Positions 40,030 through 48,707 of a DNA stretch of 64,000 bases are shown here, piece by piece. The notes under the pieces are model-generated. The model was not told the DNA's origin. It ran no database searches and saw nothing but the letters and a program-made list of their open reading frames with translations. The position numbers were made by a program, and so were the translations under genes. This stretch comes from Candidatus Cloacimonetes bacterium HGW-Cloacimonetes-3 (GTDB taxonomy: Bacteria; Cloacimonadota; Cloacimonadia; Cloacimonadales; Cloacimonadaceae), in the NCBI GenBank assembly GCA_002840645.1, contig PHBO01000006.1, forward strand, positions 87,916-151,915, written 5' to 3'. How positions within the stretch are numbered: position 1 is the first letter of the stretch; each line of letters starts with the position of its first letter.

Positions 40030-40668
40030 TTAATTTATGATATGCAACCAGTCCTTCAGCAAGAACTCCAGTCTACCAATTAGTAACGAAATACGAGCCA
40101 TAACAGTATAACCGAAAGAAGCACCGAAACTGATCATTAAAAACCAGATACCGATCTTTGAAGGTATGGCTGTAATGCCTTCTTGCTTCTTACTGAAATA
40201 AAAGTAGTACACCCCGCAGATAGTACCAATAATGATGATGAAGTTACCTACAACAATTGATGGTGTTGCTCCGGCAAAAGGATTGATCATGGTGGCAGAT
40301 ATTTGGCTTAAGAGATCGCTCTTGGTATATCGTACCATATTTATCCCTGCGGATGTTCCTATCATTATAGCGATAGGGAACCTGCTCATCCATTGAGTTT
40401 TGGGAAAGATGCGCATCAGCATCATGATCCCCAGTGTTGCAGGTATAAGCAGAATGATATTGCCCCTGAAATCAGTAATCAGTTTGTTAAACAGATTTGG
40501 CAGCATGATGCTGTAATACAAATACACAAGCCAGTACGCAGCAGAGATTCCCACGAATATCTGTTCAGCAAGTTTGTAAAAAGGATTATCCTTGTACAGA
40601 AAGCTAAAGATGCTAAAGGTGAAGAACACTGCCATCCACAATCCGAATACGCTCATGAAGTTGCTCAT
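40030..40668 (-). CDS. Multi-pass membrane protein of the FHA-ABC cluster
   Basis: 212 residues with about six or seven hydrophobic helices (for example about 5-25, 35-55, 70-85, 92-110, 135-155, 165-185). Positive residues are few and lie in short loops (FPKTQWMSRFP and FSKKQEG), consistent with an inner-membrane protein. The family is unknown to me, but similar small membrane proteins accompany DUF6754-like proteins in other genomes as far as I recall. The ATG overlaps the previous gene's stop by four bases. This is the last of five co-translated membrane or exported proteins downstream of the ABC protein. Confidence 0.65.
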   Translation of the reverse strand: MSNFMSVFGLWMAVFFTFSIFSFLYKDNPFYKLAEQIFVGISAAYWLVYLYYSIMLPNLFNKLITDFRGNIILLIPATLGIMMLMRIFPKTQWMSRFPIAIMIGTSAGINMVRYTKSDLLSQISATMINPFAGATPSIVVGNFIIIIGTICGVYYFYFSKKQEGITAIPSKIGIWFLMISFGASFGYTVMARISLLIGRLEFLLKDWLHIIN

Positions 40669-41495
40669 GCGGCTCTCCTTTTCCTAGCACGGAATGCTTT
40701 AATGTTTCCGACAGCAATGAATAACAGTATCAGTAGATGAGCTACTGATTGTGCATCCATTTTAACCGTAGCAGAGCCGGTCCTGTTAATTAGGGTTTCA
40801 TACTCAGAAGCGGCTTTCAAGCCACCCAGTAAACCGTGTAGCTGCTTCTGGCTGTTTACATAGGGTATCAAGCCCGGAGCACTAACAGCAGTGGTGCCAC
40901 CAGTTACGGGAGTCTGGTAAACATCCCTTGCAGCCATCACCCATTCCTTTATTCCCGGTGTTCCGGATGAAAGTGAATTCACATAGGCAAAGTCTTTAAG
41001 AGTTTTAATCCCTTTAAGCATAGGGATGTCCTGATACTTTGTGCCATTCTGGTCGGCTGGAAAGACCTCAGCCATGTTCTTTCCCATAGATTGAATTGCT
41101 ACTATACCCGCGACTTTATAACCCACAAATGCATAATCAATACCATAGGTTTTATTGGGGTAGCTCTTCTTAACTGCATCAAAAGCTTGCTGTGCCATTT
41201 GCATTCCTTGTGGCCACAATGCCATGGCAATCACTTTTTGGTTTCTGGAAAATGCATGGTCAAGCATAGCTTCTGCCATGGGTTGTAATTCTGTCATTGT
41301 AGATGGGTCGTAATCAAAAGAAAATATCACCACAGAAGAATCAGGTGTAGTTTCTATCAGTTCCCAAGCCATCTTGGAATAGTTTGATACTTCAGTTTTC
41401 CAACCAATGGGGAAGATGAGCGGCAATGCAACTGCAATTAACAGAAGCAGGAAAACTATCCGGCGCTCAGTTTGAGAGTTATTAACTGCGCTCAT
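40665..41495 (-). CDS. Exported domain protein held by two terminal membrane helices
   Basis: 276 residues. One helix near the N-terminus (about 12-32) and one near the C-terminus (about 246-266, followed by RARKRRAA inside) flank a soluble domain of some 200 residues, predicted to be periplasmic. The domain alternates beta and alpha elements (DSSVVIFSFDYDPSTMTEL, KVIAMALWPQGMQMAQQAF, YAFVGYKVAGIVAIQSMG). This looks like a Rossmann-like fold without known catalytic residues. Overlaps of four bases on both sides show translational coupling. It probably forms a membrane complex with its neighbours. The role is unknown. Confidence 0.65.
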   Translation of the reverse strand: MSAVNNSQTERRIVFLLLLIAVALPLIFPIGWKTEVSNYSKMAWELIETTPDSSVVIFSFDYDPSTMTELQPMAEAMLDHAFSRNQKVIAMALWPQGMQMAQQAFDAVKKSYPNKTYGIDYAFVGYKVAGIVAIQSMGKNMAEVFPADQNGTKYQDIPMLKGIKTLKDFAYVNSLSSGTPGIKEWVMAARDVYQTPVTGGTTAVSAPGLIPYVNSQKQLHGLLGGLKAASEYETLINRTGSATVKMDAQSVAHLLILLFIAVGNIKAFRARKRRAA

Positions 41496-42190
41496 TTATC
41501 ACTCCCCAAATAAGATCTTTCAATTCCCAGAATTATTCTCAGGCTACTGCCAATAATACCCAGTGCTGCACTTATCATTATTGCTCTCTGAGCTGCTGAA
41601 TTGGGAAACTCCATGATGAAATCACTCAGGTTGGGCAGATGCCAGAACTTGTAGTTCTCCGGGATCCAGGCTGTTAACATGCCTCCAAAGCTGGTTCTCC
41701 CCAATATAACGATTACCGCAGTAATCATTAACAGGTTAGATTCGAAGCTTCTGATAATAAATGCCCGGTAAGCTGCCGATGCGATAAAGAAAGCAAGCAA
41801 AGAGAACATTGTGGCAGATAAGGGCATGAAGGCATAATCGAAAAGGTAATCGAACGGTTTAGAACCCAATGCAGCTTGAACGTTTATACAATGACCAAGA
41901 ATACCTGCGTATTCCTGTGTACCCCACAACATCCCAACTATGAACATTATGCAAAAACTGGCTAAGCCTGCCAGATAGAATATCCAGCCACTTTCCTTTT
42001 GTTTGATCTTACTGAGATTAGATTGGAATAAACTTATCTGACCCAACAGGATAGCGAAACCGGAAATAATCATGAACCAATCCTGCAAAGTAGTGATCAT
42101 CAAACTAAAGGGACGATGAGGAATAAACTCCGAGATGATTACCAAAACTCCACAAAAGAAAGCGAAGAAGAGAGGAAGATTGCGTCTCAT
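41492..42190 (-). CDS. Multi-pass membrane protein of the FHA-ABC cluster
   Basis: 232 residues, about six hydrophobic helices (about 5-22, 30-55, 68-88, 115-140, 150-170, 190-215). Between helices three and four lies a short loop with LWGTQEYAGILGHCINVQAALGS, which may face outwards. The stop overlaps the next start by four bases, and the start overlaps the previous stop by one base (TAATG). No family is recognised. Its place between the DUF6754-like protein and the two-helix periplasmic protein suggests a structural role in the same complex. Confidence 0.65.
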   Translation of the reverse strand: MRRNLPLFFAFFCGVLVIISEFIPHRPFSLMITTLQDWFMIISGFAILLGQISLFQSNLSKIKQKESGWIFYLAGLASFCIMFIVGMLWGTQEYAGILGHCINVQAALGSKPFDYLFDYAFMPLSATMFSLLAFFIASAAYRAFIIRSFESNLLMITAVIVILGRTSFGGMLTAWIPENYKFWHLPNLSDFIMEFPNSAAQRAIMISAALGIIGSSLRIILGIERSYLGSDK

Positions 42191-43290
42191 TACTGAACCC
42201 CTTCAAAGAAAGCTTTAAACCAATGCCATCCGGCTATTTCGGTAACAACTCCAACCAATATAAGAAAGATTACCAACAGCTTACCAAAATCGTGCCCTTT
42301 TAGGCTGCCCAATTGCTGGGGATCACGGGATAGATATGCTGATGCCGCAAAAAGCTCTTCTCCGATCAAAGTGTAATCGCAGGATACTACAAAGAAAGGT
42401 AACTGGCTGGCTTGAGCAGTTCCGGATGTTTGTATCGCTCCGGTGCTATAGCCTGTTTCGGCAAGGATAAGCGATTCCGCATAGAAACTCCCCAAGAAGA
42501 AATTGGCTGCAGGTTGCTCTCGCACCATGATCCCGTCAATACCTGCAACGTAACCAAATTGATCATCGGTAAGGTAAAAGATGTTTTCTTCCCTGTATGC
42601 GTCCGGCTTCCCTACCCTAAGATACGCTTCTTTTACTACTTCCCTGGCGGCAGAAAGTACCATGGAAAAACGGCAAGGGACAATAAGGTCTGTATTATAC
42701 TCGGCAGAACGCTGTGCCAATTGGCTAAGAATTGTTAAACTGGCGATGGTCTGGATATCATCCAAATCTCCTATTCCCGGAACAAAAAGTATGGGTTTAC
42801 CTTTTTCTGTTGCGCGTCCAACCGCCTCTTCCATAGAGTCTAACCCACTTATTCTTCTGATAAAATAGTCTTTACCCATTCTTGCTCTTTGAATGTAATA
42901 TATTATGGCAGCACTTATCACGAGTAGGATTAGCAAATATGATAGCTTGTGCAAATAAAACCACTGCTCTATGGTCTTACCCGTAGCAGTGAAGAGCAGG
43001 CTGTCACTTGAGGTTGTTTGAGGCACTATTAAGCGGTAGGAGTAGACGTGCCCCGGTTTCAAGTCCGTTTCTGTTAGTATGGATGGCTTGCTGCTTCCAT
43101 GATAGAAAAGCTGCCATGTACCAAGTGAATCAGCTTTCTGAATAATGACTGTGTCGGCTGCTGTTTGCCAATTAAGGGTTAGAGCTTTGCCTTCATCCCA
43201 TGGAACATCCTGCACCCAAAAAGTTGGCTGGGCAGCATAGCTGCTAAGGGAGATAAACATAAGCCCCAAGAAGAGGAGCAATGCTTTCAT
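42190..43290 (-). CDS. Membrane protein with fibronectin-like N-terminus, DUF6754-like
   Basis: 366 residues. A signal peptide (about 1-19) is followed by a fibronectin type III-like domain (about 22-105, LTLNWQTAADTVIIQKADS ... PGHVYSYRLIV). A membrane helix comes at about 116-136, then a cytoplasmic-side domain opening SGLDSMEEAVGRATEKGKPILFVPG and continuing LTILSQLAQRSAEYNTDLIVP, and a C-terminal helix (about 340-360). The GLDSM-E-A-x-GRATEKGKP stretch is what I remember of DUF6754; that name needs a profile search. The start is 15 bases after a 9-bp hairpin that separates it from the lipoprotein gene, and the end overlaps the next start by one base. Confidence 0.7.
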   Translation of the reverse strand: MKALLLFLGLMFISLSSYAAQPTFWVQDVPWDEGKALTLNWQTAADTVIIQKADSLGTWQLFYHGSSKPSILTETDLKPGHVYSYRLIVPQTTSSDSLLFTATGKTIEQWFYLHKLSYLLILLVISAAIIYYIQRARMGKDYFIRRISGLDSMEEAVGRATEKGKPILFVPGIGDLDDIQTIASLTILSQLAQRSAEYNTDLIVPCRFSMVLSAAREVVKEAYLRVGKPDAYREENIFYLTDDQFGYVAGIDGIMVREQPAANFFLGSFYAESLILAETGYSTGAIQTSGTAQASQLPFFVVSCDYTLIGEELFAASAYLSRDPQQLGSLKGHDFGKLLVIFLILVGVVTEIAGWHWFKAFFEGVQ

Positions 43291-43304
43291 AATTTCCTTA
43301 TGAT

Positions 43305-43328
43305 AAGGGGCGTATTGAAACGCCCCTT
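43305..43328. promoter_or_regulatory. Intra-operon hairpin between the lipoprotein and DUF6754-like genes
   Basis: AAGGGGCGT (43305-43313) and ACGCCCCTT (43320-43328) form a perfect 9-bp GC-rich stem with a six-base loop. No T-run follows on the minus strand. It is the only sizeable structured spacer in the cluster and could protect the 3' end of the upstream lipoprotein mRNA or lower expression of the genes after it. Confidence 0.6.
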
Positions 43329-43338
43329 AATGATGTCT

Positions 43339-44136
43339 TTATTTCTGGAAAGATGTTTTTACCTGCTCAGTGATTTTTATAATCTCATCAAGCTGAGCTT
43401 GGCTGTAGGTTTTGTCTGTATCAGCATCGATTACACCTTTGATTTGTTCTACAAATGCCAGTGCTTCTTTGAACTCAGGCTGGTTTACAATGTGTTCGGC
43501 TTTAATCTGTTTCAAATTACCAACCAGACTATTGAAAGTACCTTTCTGATCTAAAACCTTTGTCTTCTCTGCAGAGTAGTTCTGCTTAAGAAGCCAGGCA
43601 ACTCTGTTCGCAGCTTCCACCCATCCGCCCATTAGCATCAGAGTGTAGTTGTCATAACTCTCGCTGTCCCAAAGCTTGTCTTCTACTCTCTTCTTGTGAA
43701 CATCAAGGGCTTGCTCTAATTCATCCCATTTCTCTTTTGCGATCAGTGTTTTCAAATCTGCACCCATCTGATTTACTTCATCTTCTAAACCAATTAGGGT
43801 GGTGAGATTCATCATTTGTGCGGAAATATCTCCTAGGCGAGCTTTGTTTCTGCCTTTGGCAGCCAAGGTGGCATCAGCAGTTAGCAACCCAAGGGAAAAG
43901 GCATTTCGAACTTCTTCTTGTTTTGCTTTGTATAATGTGGTAGGGATAGCCGCTGAGATATCCTTTACTTGTAGCTGATCCAGAACTCTAAACACCTCTT
44001 TGAATGTGGGTAGCGGTGCGTAAGTTGTTATGGCAGCAGTTACTTCTGCATCTGGTAAGGTTTCAGCTTTCTTCTTACAACCAACTATAGCAACCATGAC
44101 TAACATTGCTAAAACGATAATAATCCGTGTTTTCAT
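43339..44136 (-). CDS. Lipoprotein of the FHA-ABC cluster, helical, function unknown
   Basis: 265 residues. The signal peptide ends in a lipobox with VGC (Cys about residue 20) followed by KKKAE, so the protein is probably lipidated. Position +2 is Lys, which does not match the inner-membrane retention rule (Asp) of E. coli. The mature part is predicted almost all alpha-helical, with many charged residues, resembling a helical-bundle periplasmic adaptor (KWDELEQALDVHKKRVEDKL, MLMGGWVEAANRVAWLLKQ). It lies ten bases after the ABC-protein gene and 48 before the DUF6754-like gene. A link from the ABC machine to the outer membrane is an inference from location. Confidence 0.7.
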   Translation of the reverse strand: MKTRIIIVLAMLVMVAIVGCKKKAETLPDAEVTAAITTYAPLPTFKEVFRVLDQLQVKDISAAIPTTLYKAKQEEVRNAFSLGLLTADATLAAKGRNKARLGDISAQMMNLTTLIGLEDEVNQMGADLKTLIAKEKWDELEQALDVHKKRVEDKLWDSESYDNYTLMLMGGWVEAANRVAWLLKQNYSAEKTKVLDQKGTFNSLVGNLKQIKAEHIVNQPEFKEALAFVEQIKGVIDADTDKTYSQAQLDEIIKITEQVKTSFQK

Positions 44137-44146
44137 CGTTATCTCC

Positions 44147-47100
44147 TTATTCTTTGAAATAGTATTTCAGCTTCACAGCCGTTATGCAGTTAAATACTAA
44201 AAAGTATAAAAGCATAACCCCTAAATTAAAGTCCCACGTTCGTACCAGCTTATTCCCAAAAGTCTTATAGCTGGACAAAAACATGTTTTTGTGCTTTGAC
44301 ATTACTTCACCATCCATCAGGCTTACCGAGGCATTCAGATGGTTGTTCATAACCTCATCCGGATTCCACCTTTCTGTGATGTGAACCTTTTCATAATACA
44401 GTTCAGTTTTCATTCTTGCATAGTCAGAAGCAAGAATTTCAGCATCTTTGTATCTATGCATTTGTGTCAATTTCTTTTTTTCATGCTTGTTCATACTGCG
44501 GTGAAAAGCTGTGTTTTTAGCGTAAGCAGTTGCCATTCCTTCGAACAACCAACGGGAGGGAATGGCTTGGACAATTTCGGGAATGGGATGTTGGCGATAA
44601 ATAGTTAAGCTACGGTTCATGCGTTCAAATTCTATCACCGCTCCACCAAAGATGATCTGTGGTATCAGAATAAGAGGTAACAGGTTTATGATAGCTTTCT
44701 TTTCCTTGATAAACGAGGAACACATAAGCCCCAAAGAAATCCCTGTAAAACCGGATAAAAATAGATAGCCCACACTAATGCCGAATAAGCCATTGATTCC
44801 CAATACTATAGAGGCGATGCTTTGGTACAATACTGCTTGTATCAGCACAAACATACTTAAGGTAAGCAGTTTTGATATCTGGTAAAAGCTAATCTTCAGG
44901 TTCATTTGGCTTTCCCTCAGGATTATCTTCCTTTCATCCAGTATCTCCTCGATACTGTTTGATATCCCTAAAAAAATGAAAGCGATAACGCTTACAAAGA
45001 CAAAGATGCCGATGTTATTGTTAGCTGAATAGTGATATGGAGGACTCTGGGGAGTGTATCTAAGAATAAAGGAGATGATAAGTCCTAAAAGCGGGGCTTG
45101 CACGAAGGTGATGTAATTATTCGTTCTGTTCCGCAGCTTCATCTTAAAGCTACGCCCAAGATATCCGGACATTTGAATCAGCATTGCCTTAAGGCTTTGT
45201 CTGCTTCTTTTCCGCTTCAATGTTGATGCCGAGTTTTCTGATCTTACAACATCATGGTGAATCAATTCATACAGCATTTTTCGTTTGTATTTATCCCTCC
45301 AATACTCCGGAGAGAACTTCCGCTTTGGCTGAATGTATTTGTTTATCTGCTCATAAACCGGTTCGCTGAATTCGTTATATTCAGGATAAGTGATGATATC
45401 ATACATATAATCCGAGGTCATCAGCTGTTTCTTTCGATCTATTTCATTAGCCCGTACGGTGATTGATGCCAGTTCCTCATCAAAGTACGCGAAGCAATCC
45501 GTAGGAGAGCCAAAATACGCCATTCTCCCACCCATATCCATTAGCATTACTTGGTTAAATTTGCGGAATATGCTACTGTTAGGCTGGTGGATTGTAACAA
45601 TCACAATTTTCCCTTGTTGAGTTAGCGAACTAAGGATATCCACAATTTGCTCAGCATCAGTGAAAGACAATCCGCTGGTGGGTTCATCGCATATAATCAC
45701 GGTTGGTTCGAAAAGAAGTTCCAGCGCAATGTTTAGACGCTTTCTCTCTCCTCCGCTTAGGTTGTTTTTTTTGTAATCACCCACTTTAGTATCTCTTTGG
45801 TGGGTAAGATTAACCTGATGGAGGATGTTATTTATCTTCTGATCCAGGCTGGCAAGGGAGATATTTGGCATTCGCAAACGAAGCCTGTACCACAGGTTTT
45901 CGTAAACCGTTAAGTATGGGTAAAGAAGGTCATCCTGGGGGACATAACCAAAGAACTCCAGATAATAGGACACATTTAAATTGAAGTTTTTCCCATCCAC
46001 AAGTAACTGCCCATAGGTAGGAACTATTTCACCGGAGAGGACTTTCACTAAGGTAGATTTTCCACATCCGCTTTGTCCCAATATACCGATAAGATTCCCT
46101 TTCTGTGCATTGCAGGACAAACTATCAAGGGCAAGTTGCCCATCAGAAAAGTAGTGTTTTACATCCACAAGGCTTAGCGATTGCAATTCGAAAGGTGTTT
46201 CAATCAGATCATAAAAGCTGTTAATCCTGAAATTCCGCTTTTCTATAGTGATAGTATCAGAATTGAGCGTGATTGGAGATGTTTCTTCCAGTTTCTGTTG
46301 GTTGATATAAATAGTCCACCCGCTTTTGGGGGGATGAATATTAAATACACCCTCAATCAACTCGATTTTTGCAAAACTTATCTCTGTTTCGTTTCGAGAC
46401 AGGTTAAAATAGTCCCTTACGTGATCTATGTAAAGTGCCTTAGGCACCAAATCGTCCAATCCGATACTGCTTCTGTTTTCAATCAGTACGGTTAAATTCC
46501 ACGGTGCATAATTACGTATCTGGATTGTATCGTCGTAATATATCTCATACCGTTTATTGTGCATCATCACCTTGCCATTCAAAGTGATATTTCCACCTCG
46601 GATAACCAGGGAATACCAAAGCCCGCGCTTACTGATAATAAAATCATAGCTGCTTTTGTGAAATACTATTTCGTCATTAGCATCACGATGGTCATATATC
46701 TTCTTCAAGCAGCTGTAACAGTACTGAATTCCTCCGATGCTGATACTGCTGTCAGGATGTAACAATATGATACTGTTTGGGTTTACGGGCTTGTCGTTTA
46801 GAAGTAAAGAATTGTTTGTTCCTACGCCCAGAAATAAATGCTTATCGATTGCAAACAGAGACATTTCATAGGAAGCAAGATTTGTGTTTCGATATCTGAT
46901 ATCAGCGCTTACTGATGATCCGAAGACCACATAATCCGAGAAAAGGGAATGCTTTACATGGGTTACAGAGTGTTCACAGGCAATGGAGATATTGCCGCTA
47001 CTGCCAGCTTCAAAATAATCTATTAGAGAGATGAATCCTTCAGGATTTAACTCCAGCTTTTTGCAGAAATCAAGCAGTTCTGTGATCCCGGAAATGCGAA

Positions 47101-47410
47101 TCTCACCCTCAGTTTTCGCCAGAATTACCAAGCTCTGAAGCAAGCGTACTTTATCAAGCTGAGAAATATTGCGATTCAGATAATCCAGCACTTCGTCAAT
47201 CTGATATTCGCTGTCAATCACATCCCGTAAATATGCTTCCCAGGAAACATCCACATGAGCAAACAGATTTGTTAACAATGAATACAGGATACCTATCTCT
47301 TCTGAACTAATCTCCATGTCCGTATTCAGTGAGTAAACATAGAGCTTAGTAACCATATCGATGGTTTGTTTCTGTTTTCCCATGTTATCTTTGGTGTTAG
47401 CCTTAGACAT
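44147..47410 (-). CDS. TerB-like / FHA-like / ABCG-type transporter fusion protein
   Basis: 1087 residues. Residues about 10-115 resemble a TerB helical domain (DMEISSEEIGILYSLLTNLF ... AKTEGEIRISGITELLDFC). Residues about 130-405 contain two or three beta-rich modules with FHA-like strands (for example FSDYVVFGSSVSADIRYRNT and IILLHPDSSISIGGIQY), though the usual phosphothreonine-binding Arg/Ser/His set is not obvious. The ATPase follows: Walker A GILGQSGCGKSTLVKVLSG (about 443), Q-loop YVPQDDLLYP, signature LSGGERKR (about 550), Walker B VIICDEPTSGLS. After a linker, an ABC2-type six-helix membrane domain spans about 760-1087. The ATPase-before-membrane order and YVPQDD motif mark the ABCG/White class. 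It overlaps the DUF2851 gene by eight bases. Confidence 0.88.
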   Translation of the reverse strand: MSKANTKDNMGKQKQTIDMVTKLYVYSLNTDMEISSEEIGILYSLLTNLFAHVDVSWEAYLRDVIDSEYQIDEVLDYLNRNISQLDKVRLLQSLVILAKTEGEIRISGITELLDFCKKLELNPEGFISLIDYFEAGSSGNISIACEHSVTHVKHSLFSDYVVFGSSVSADIRYRNTNLASYEMSLFAIDKHLFLGVGTNNSLLLNDKPVNPNSIILLHPDSSISIGGIQYCYSCLKKIYDHRDANDEIVFHKSSYDFIISKRGLWYSLVIRGGNITLNGKVMMHNKRYEIYYDDTIQIRNYAPWNLTVLIENRSSIGLDDLVPKALYIDHVRDYFNLSRNETEISFAKIELIEGVFNIHPPKSGWTIYINQQKLEETSPITLNSDTITIEKRNFRINSFYDLIETPFELQSLSLVDVKHYFSDGQLALDSLSCNAQKGNLIGILGQSGCGKSTLVKVLSGEIVPTYGQLLVDGKNFNLNVSYYLEFFGYVPQDDLLYPYLTVYENLWYRLRLRMPNISLASLDQKINNILHQVNLTHQRDTKVGDYKKNNLSGGERKRLNIALELLFEPTVIICDEPTSGLSFTDAEQIVDILSSLTQQGKIVIVTIHQPNSSIFRKFNQVMLMDMGGRMAYFGSPTDCFAYFDEELASITVRANEIDRKKQLMTSDYMYDIITYPEYNEFSEPVYEQINKYIQPKRKFSPEYWRDKYKRKMLYELIHHDVVRSENSASTLKRKRSRQSLKAMLIQMSGYLGRSFKMKLRNRTNNYITFVQAPLLGLIISFILRYTPQSPPYHYSANNNIGIFVFVSVIAFIFLGISNSIEEILDERKIILRESQMNLKISFYQISKLLTLSMFVLIQAVLYQSIASIVLGINGLFGISVGYLFLSGFTGISLGLMCSSFIKEKKAIINLLPLILIPQIIFGGAVIEFERMNRSLTIYRQHPIPEIVQAIPSRWLFEGMATAYAKNTAFHRSMNKHEKKKLTQMHRYKDAEILASDYARMKTELYYEKVHITERWNPDEVMNNHLNASVSLMDGEVMSKHKNMFLSSYKTFGNKLVRTWDFNLGVMLLYFLVFNCITAVKLKYYFKE

Positions 47411-48707
47411 CGCTTAAGCTTTGTTCCTTACATTGTTCGCACAGATGATAACGGCAAGTGCGGTAGAAGATATCAATCAAACCCTGCTGATACAGAGAAC
47501 GTTTGTTAACACTGCTTACCTGGCTGGGATTTATATGGCGGCACATGAAACGTGTTACATAATTCTCTTCCAAAGCACCGAAAGCTTCCCAGGATTCCAT
47601 CAGAGATATCGCCATAGCTGCATCATTCATCTTTTGCGCATACAGATACATGATGGGCAGGTATATATTTAGAAAGATGTTGTTTATCACAGTTTTTCCC
47701 AAGCTTTTGGCTTTGAGAAGGTTCAAGTCTGTAGCAGTGGAAAAGAGCTTTGAAAACCGCTTGTATCTATCCGCTGGCATGGTATTACCTCTTTCCACTT
47801 CATGCAGGAAACGGTTAAGTAAGCCATCTTTAAGGCAAGTATGAATGAACTCCGAAAGCATGATAAGCCTAAACATGGGGTGGTTGCCGGGGCGGATACG
47901 GAAAAGCTGCCAATCGATATTCACTTTGCGGGCATGAAAGGCCTGCAGTTCATAGGCTTTCATTAACGATTCGTATAGCACATTCTCCAATCTGTTTTTA
48001 CTTTTGCCAAGTAGTCCGCTGGAGCTGCTAAGAATACTGATCATGGCTACACAGTCCATGTTCCTTTCATGCCAGTCTTTCAAATCTGCAAATGTTACGC
48101 TTTGAGCAAGCTGGAGCAAGTTTAGTTTGTTTTTATCATAACCTGCCGCTTCCATCATCCCTTCGTATAGTATCTGATCAAAATTGCTAAAGCTTAGGGC
48201 AGCATTAAATCTGCGCACCTTGCCCATAAATCGTTGCCTGCCGTGCAGGGATAGAATTGCAAACAGCCGGTCATTATCGATAGCAGATAACAAATCACAA
48301 TAAGTATCGCCACTTCTCAGCTGGTTATCACCGATATCTACGATCAACTTGCGGATATCATCGGAAAGCTGATCCTTCAGTTCCAGAATTTCTGCCAGTT
48401 CGCCGTTTTCCTTCACTGTGTGCAGTCCCTTGCCATTATGATCCAGTACCACATGCAGCACCACCTGATTGTAATATTGATCTTCGTGATGTGAATGCCG
48501 CAACCAGTCCTGAGTATTCAGGTGAATCTCTACTGCCCCGCGCAAATCCTCTCCATCCAGTTCTATGATGCTGTTTACAAAATCCGGTCCTCGGAAGGTA
48601 TTGTATTGCCCCTGATACTTTATTTGTAAGGTTTTCCCGCTCACAGTGCGCAGATTACTGCATACATGTCCTGCATCCCAGATATGGTATAAAAACTTCT
48701 CTTCCAC
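47403..48707 (-). CDS. DUF2851 family protein
   Basis: 434 residues. The N-terminal IWDAGHVCSNLRTVSGKTLQI then QGQYNTFRGPDFVNSIIELDGEDLRGAVEIHLNTQDWLRHSHHEDQYYNQVVLHVV is the strongly conserved signature of DUF2851, with Glu-Ile-His, Asp-Trp and His residues that could form a nuclease-like metal site. The second half is helical. At the C-terminus Cys and His residues (YRTCRYHLCEQCKEQ) may bind zinc. The function of the family is not established; a nucleic-acid role is speculation. It sits between mtgA (one-base overlap) and the ABC protein (eight-base overlap). Confidence 0.85.
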   Translation of the reverse strand: MEEKFLYHIWDAGHVCSNLRTVSGKTLQIKYQGQYNTFRGPDFVNSIIELDGEDLRGAVEIHLNTQDWLRHSHHEDQYYNQVVLHVVLDHNGKGLHTVKENGELAEILELKDQLSDDIRKLIVDIGDNQLRSGDTYCDLLSAIDNDRLFAILSLHGRQRFMGKVRRFNAALSFSNFDQILYEGMMEAAGYDKNKLNLLQLAQSVTFADLKDWHERNMDCVAMISILSSSSGLLGKSKNRLENVLYESLMKAYELQAFHARKVNIDWQLFRIRPGNHPMFRLIMLSEFIHTCLKDGLLNRFLHEVERGNTMPADRYKRFSKLFSTATDLNLLKAKSLGKTVINNIFLNIYLPIMYLYAQKMNDAAMAISLMESWEAFGALEENYVTRFMCRHINPSQVSSVNKRSLYQQGLIDIFYRTCRYHLCEQCKEQSLSDV

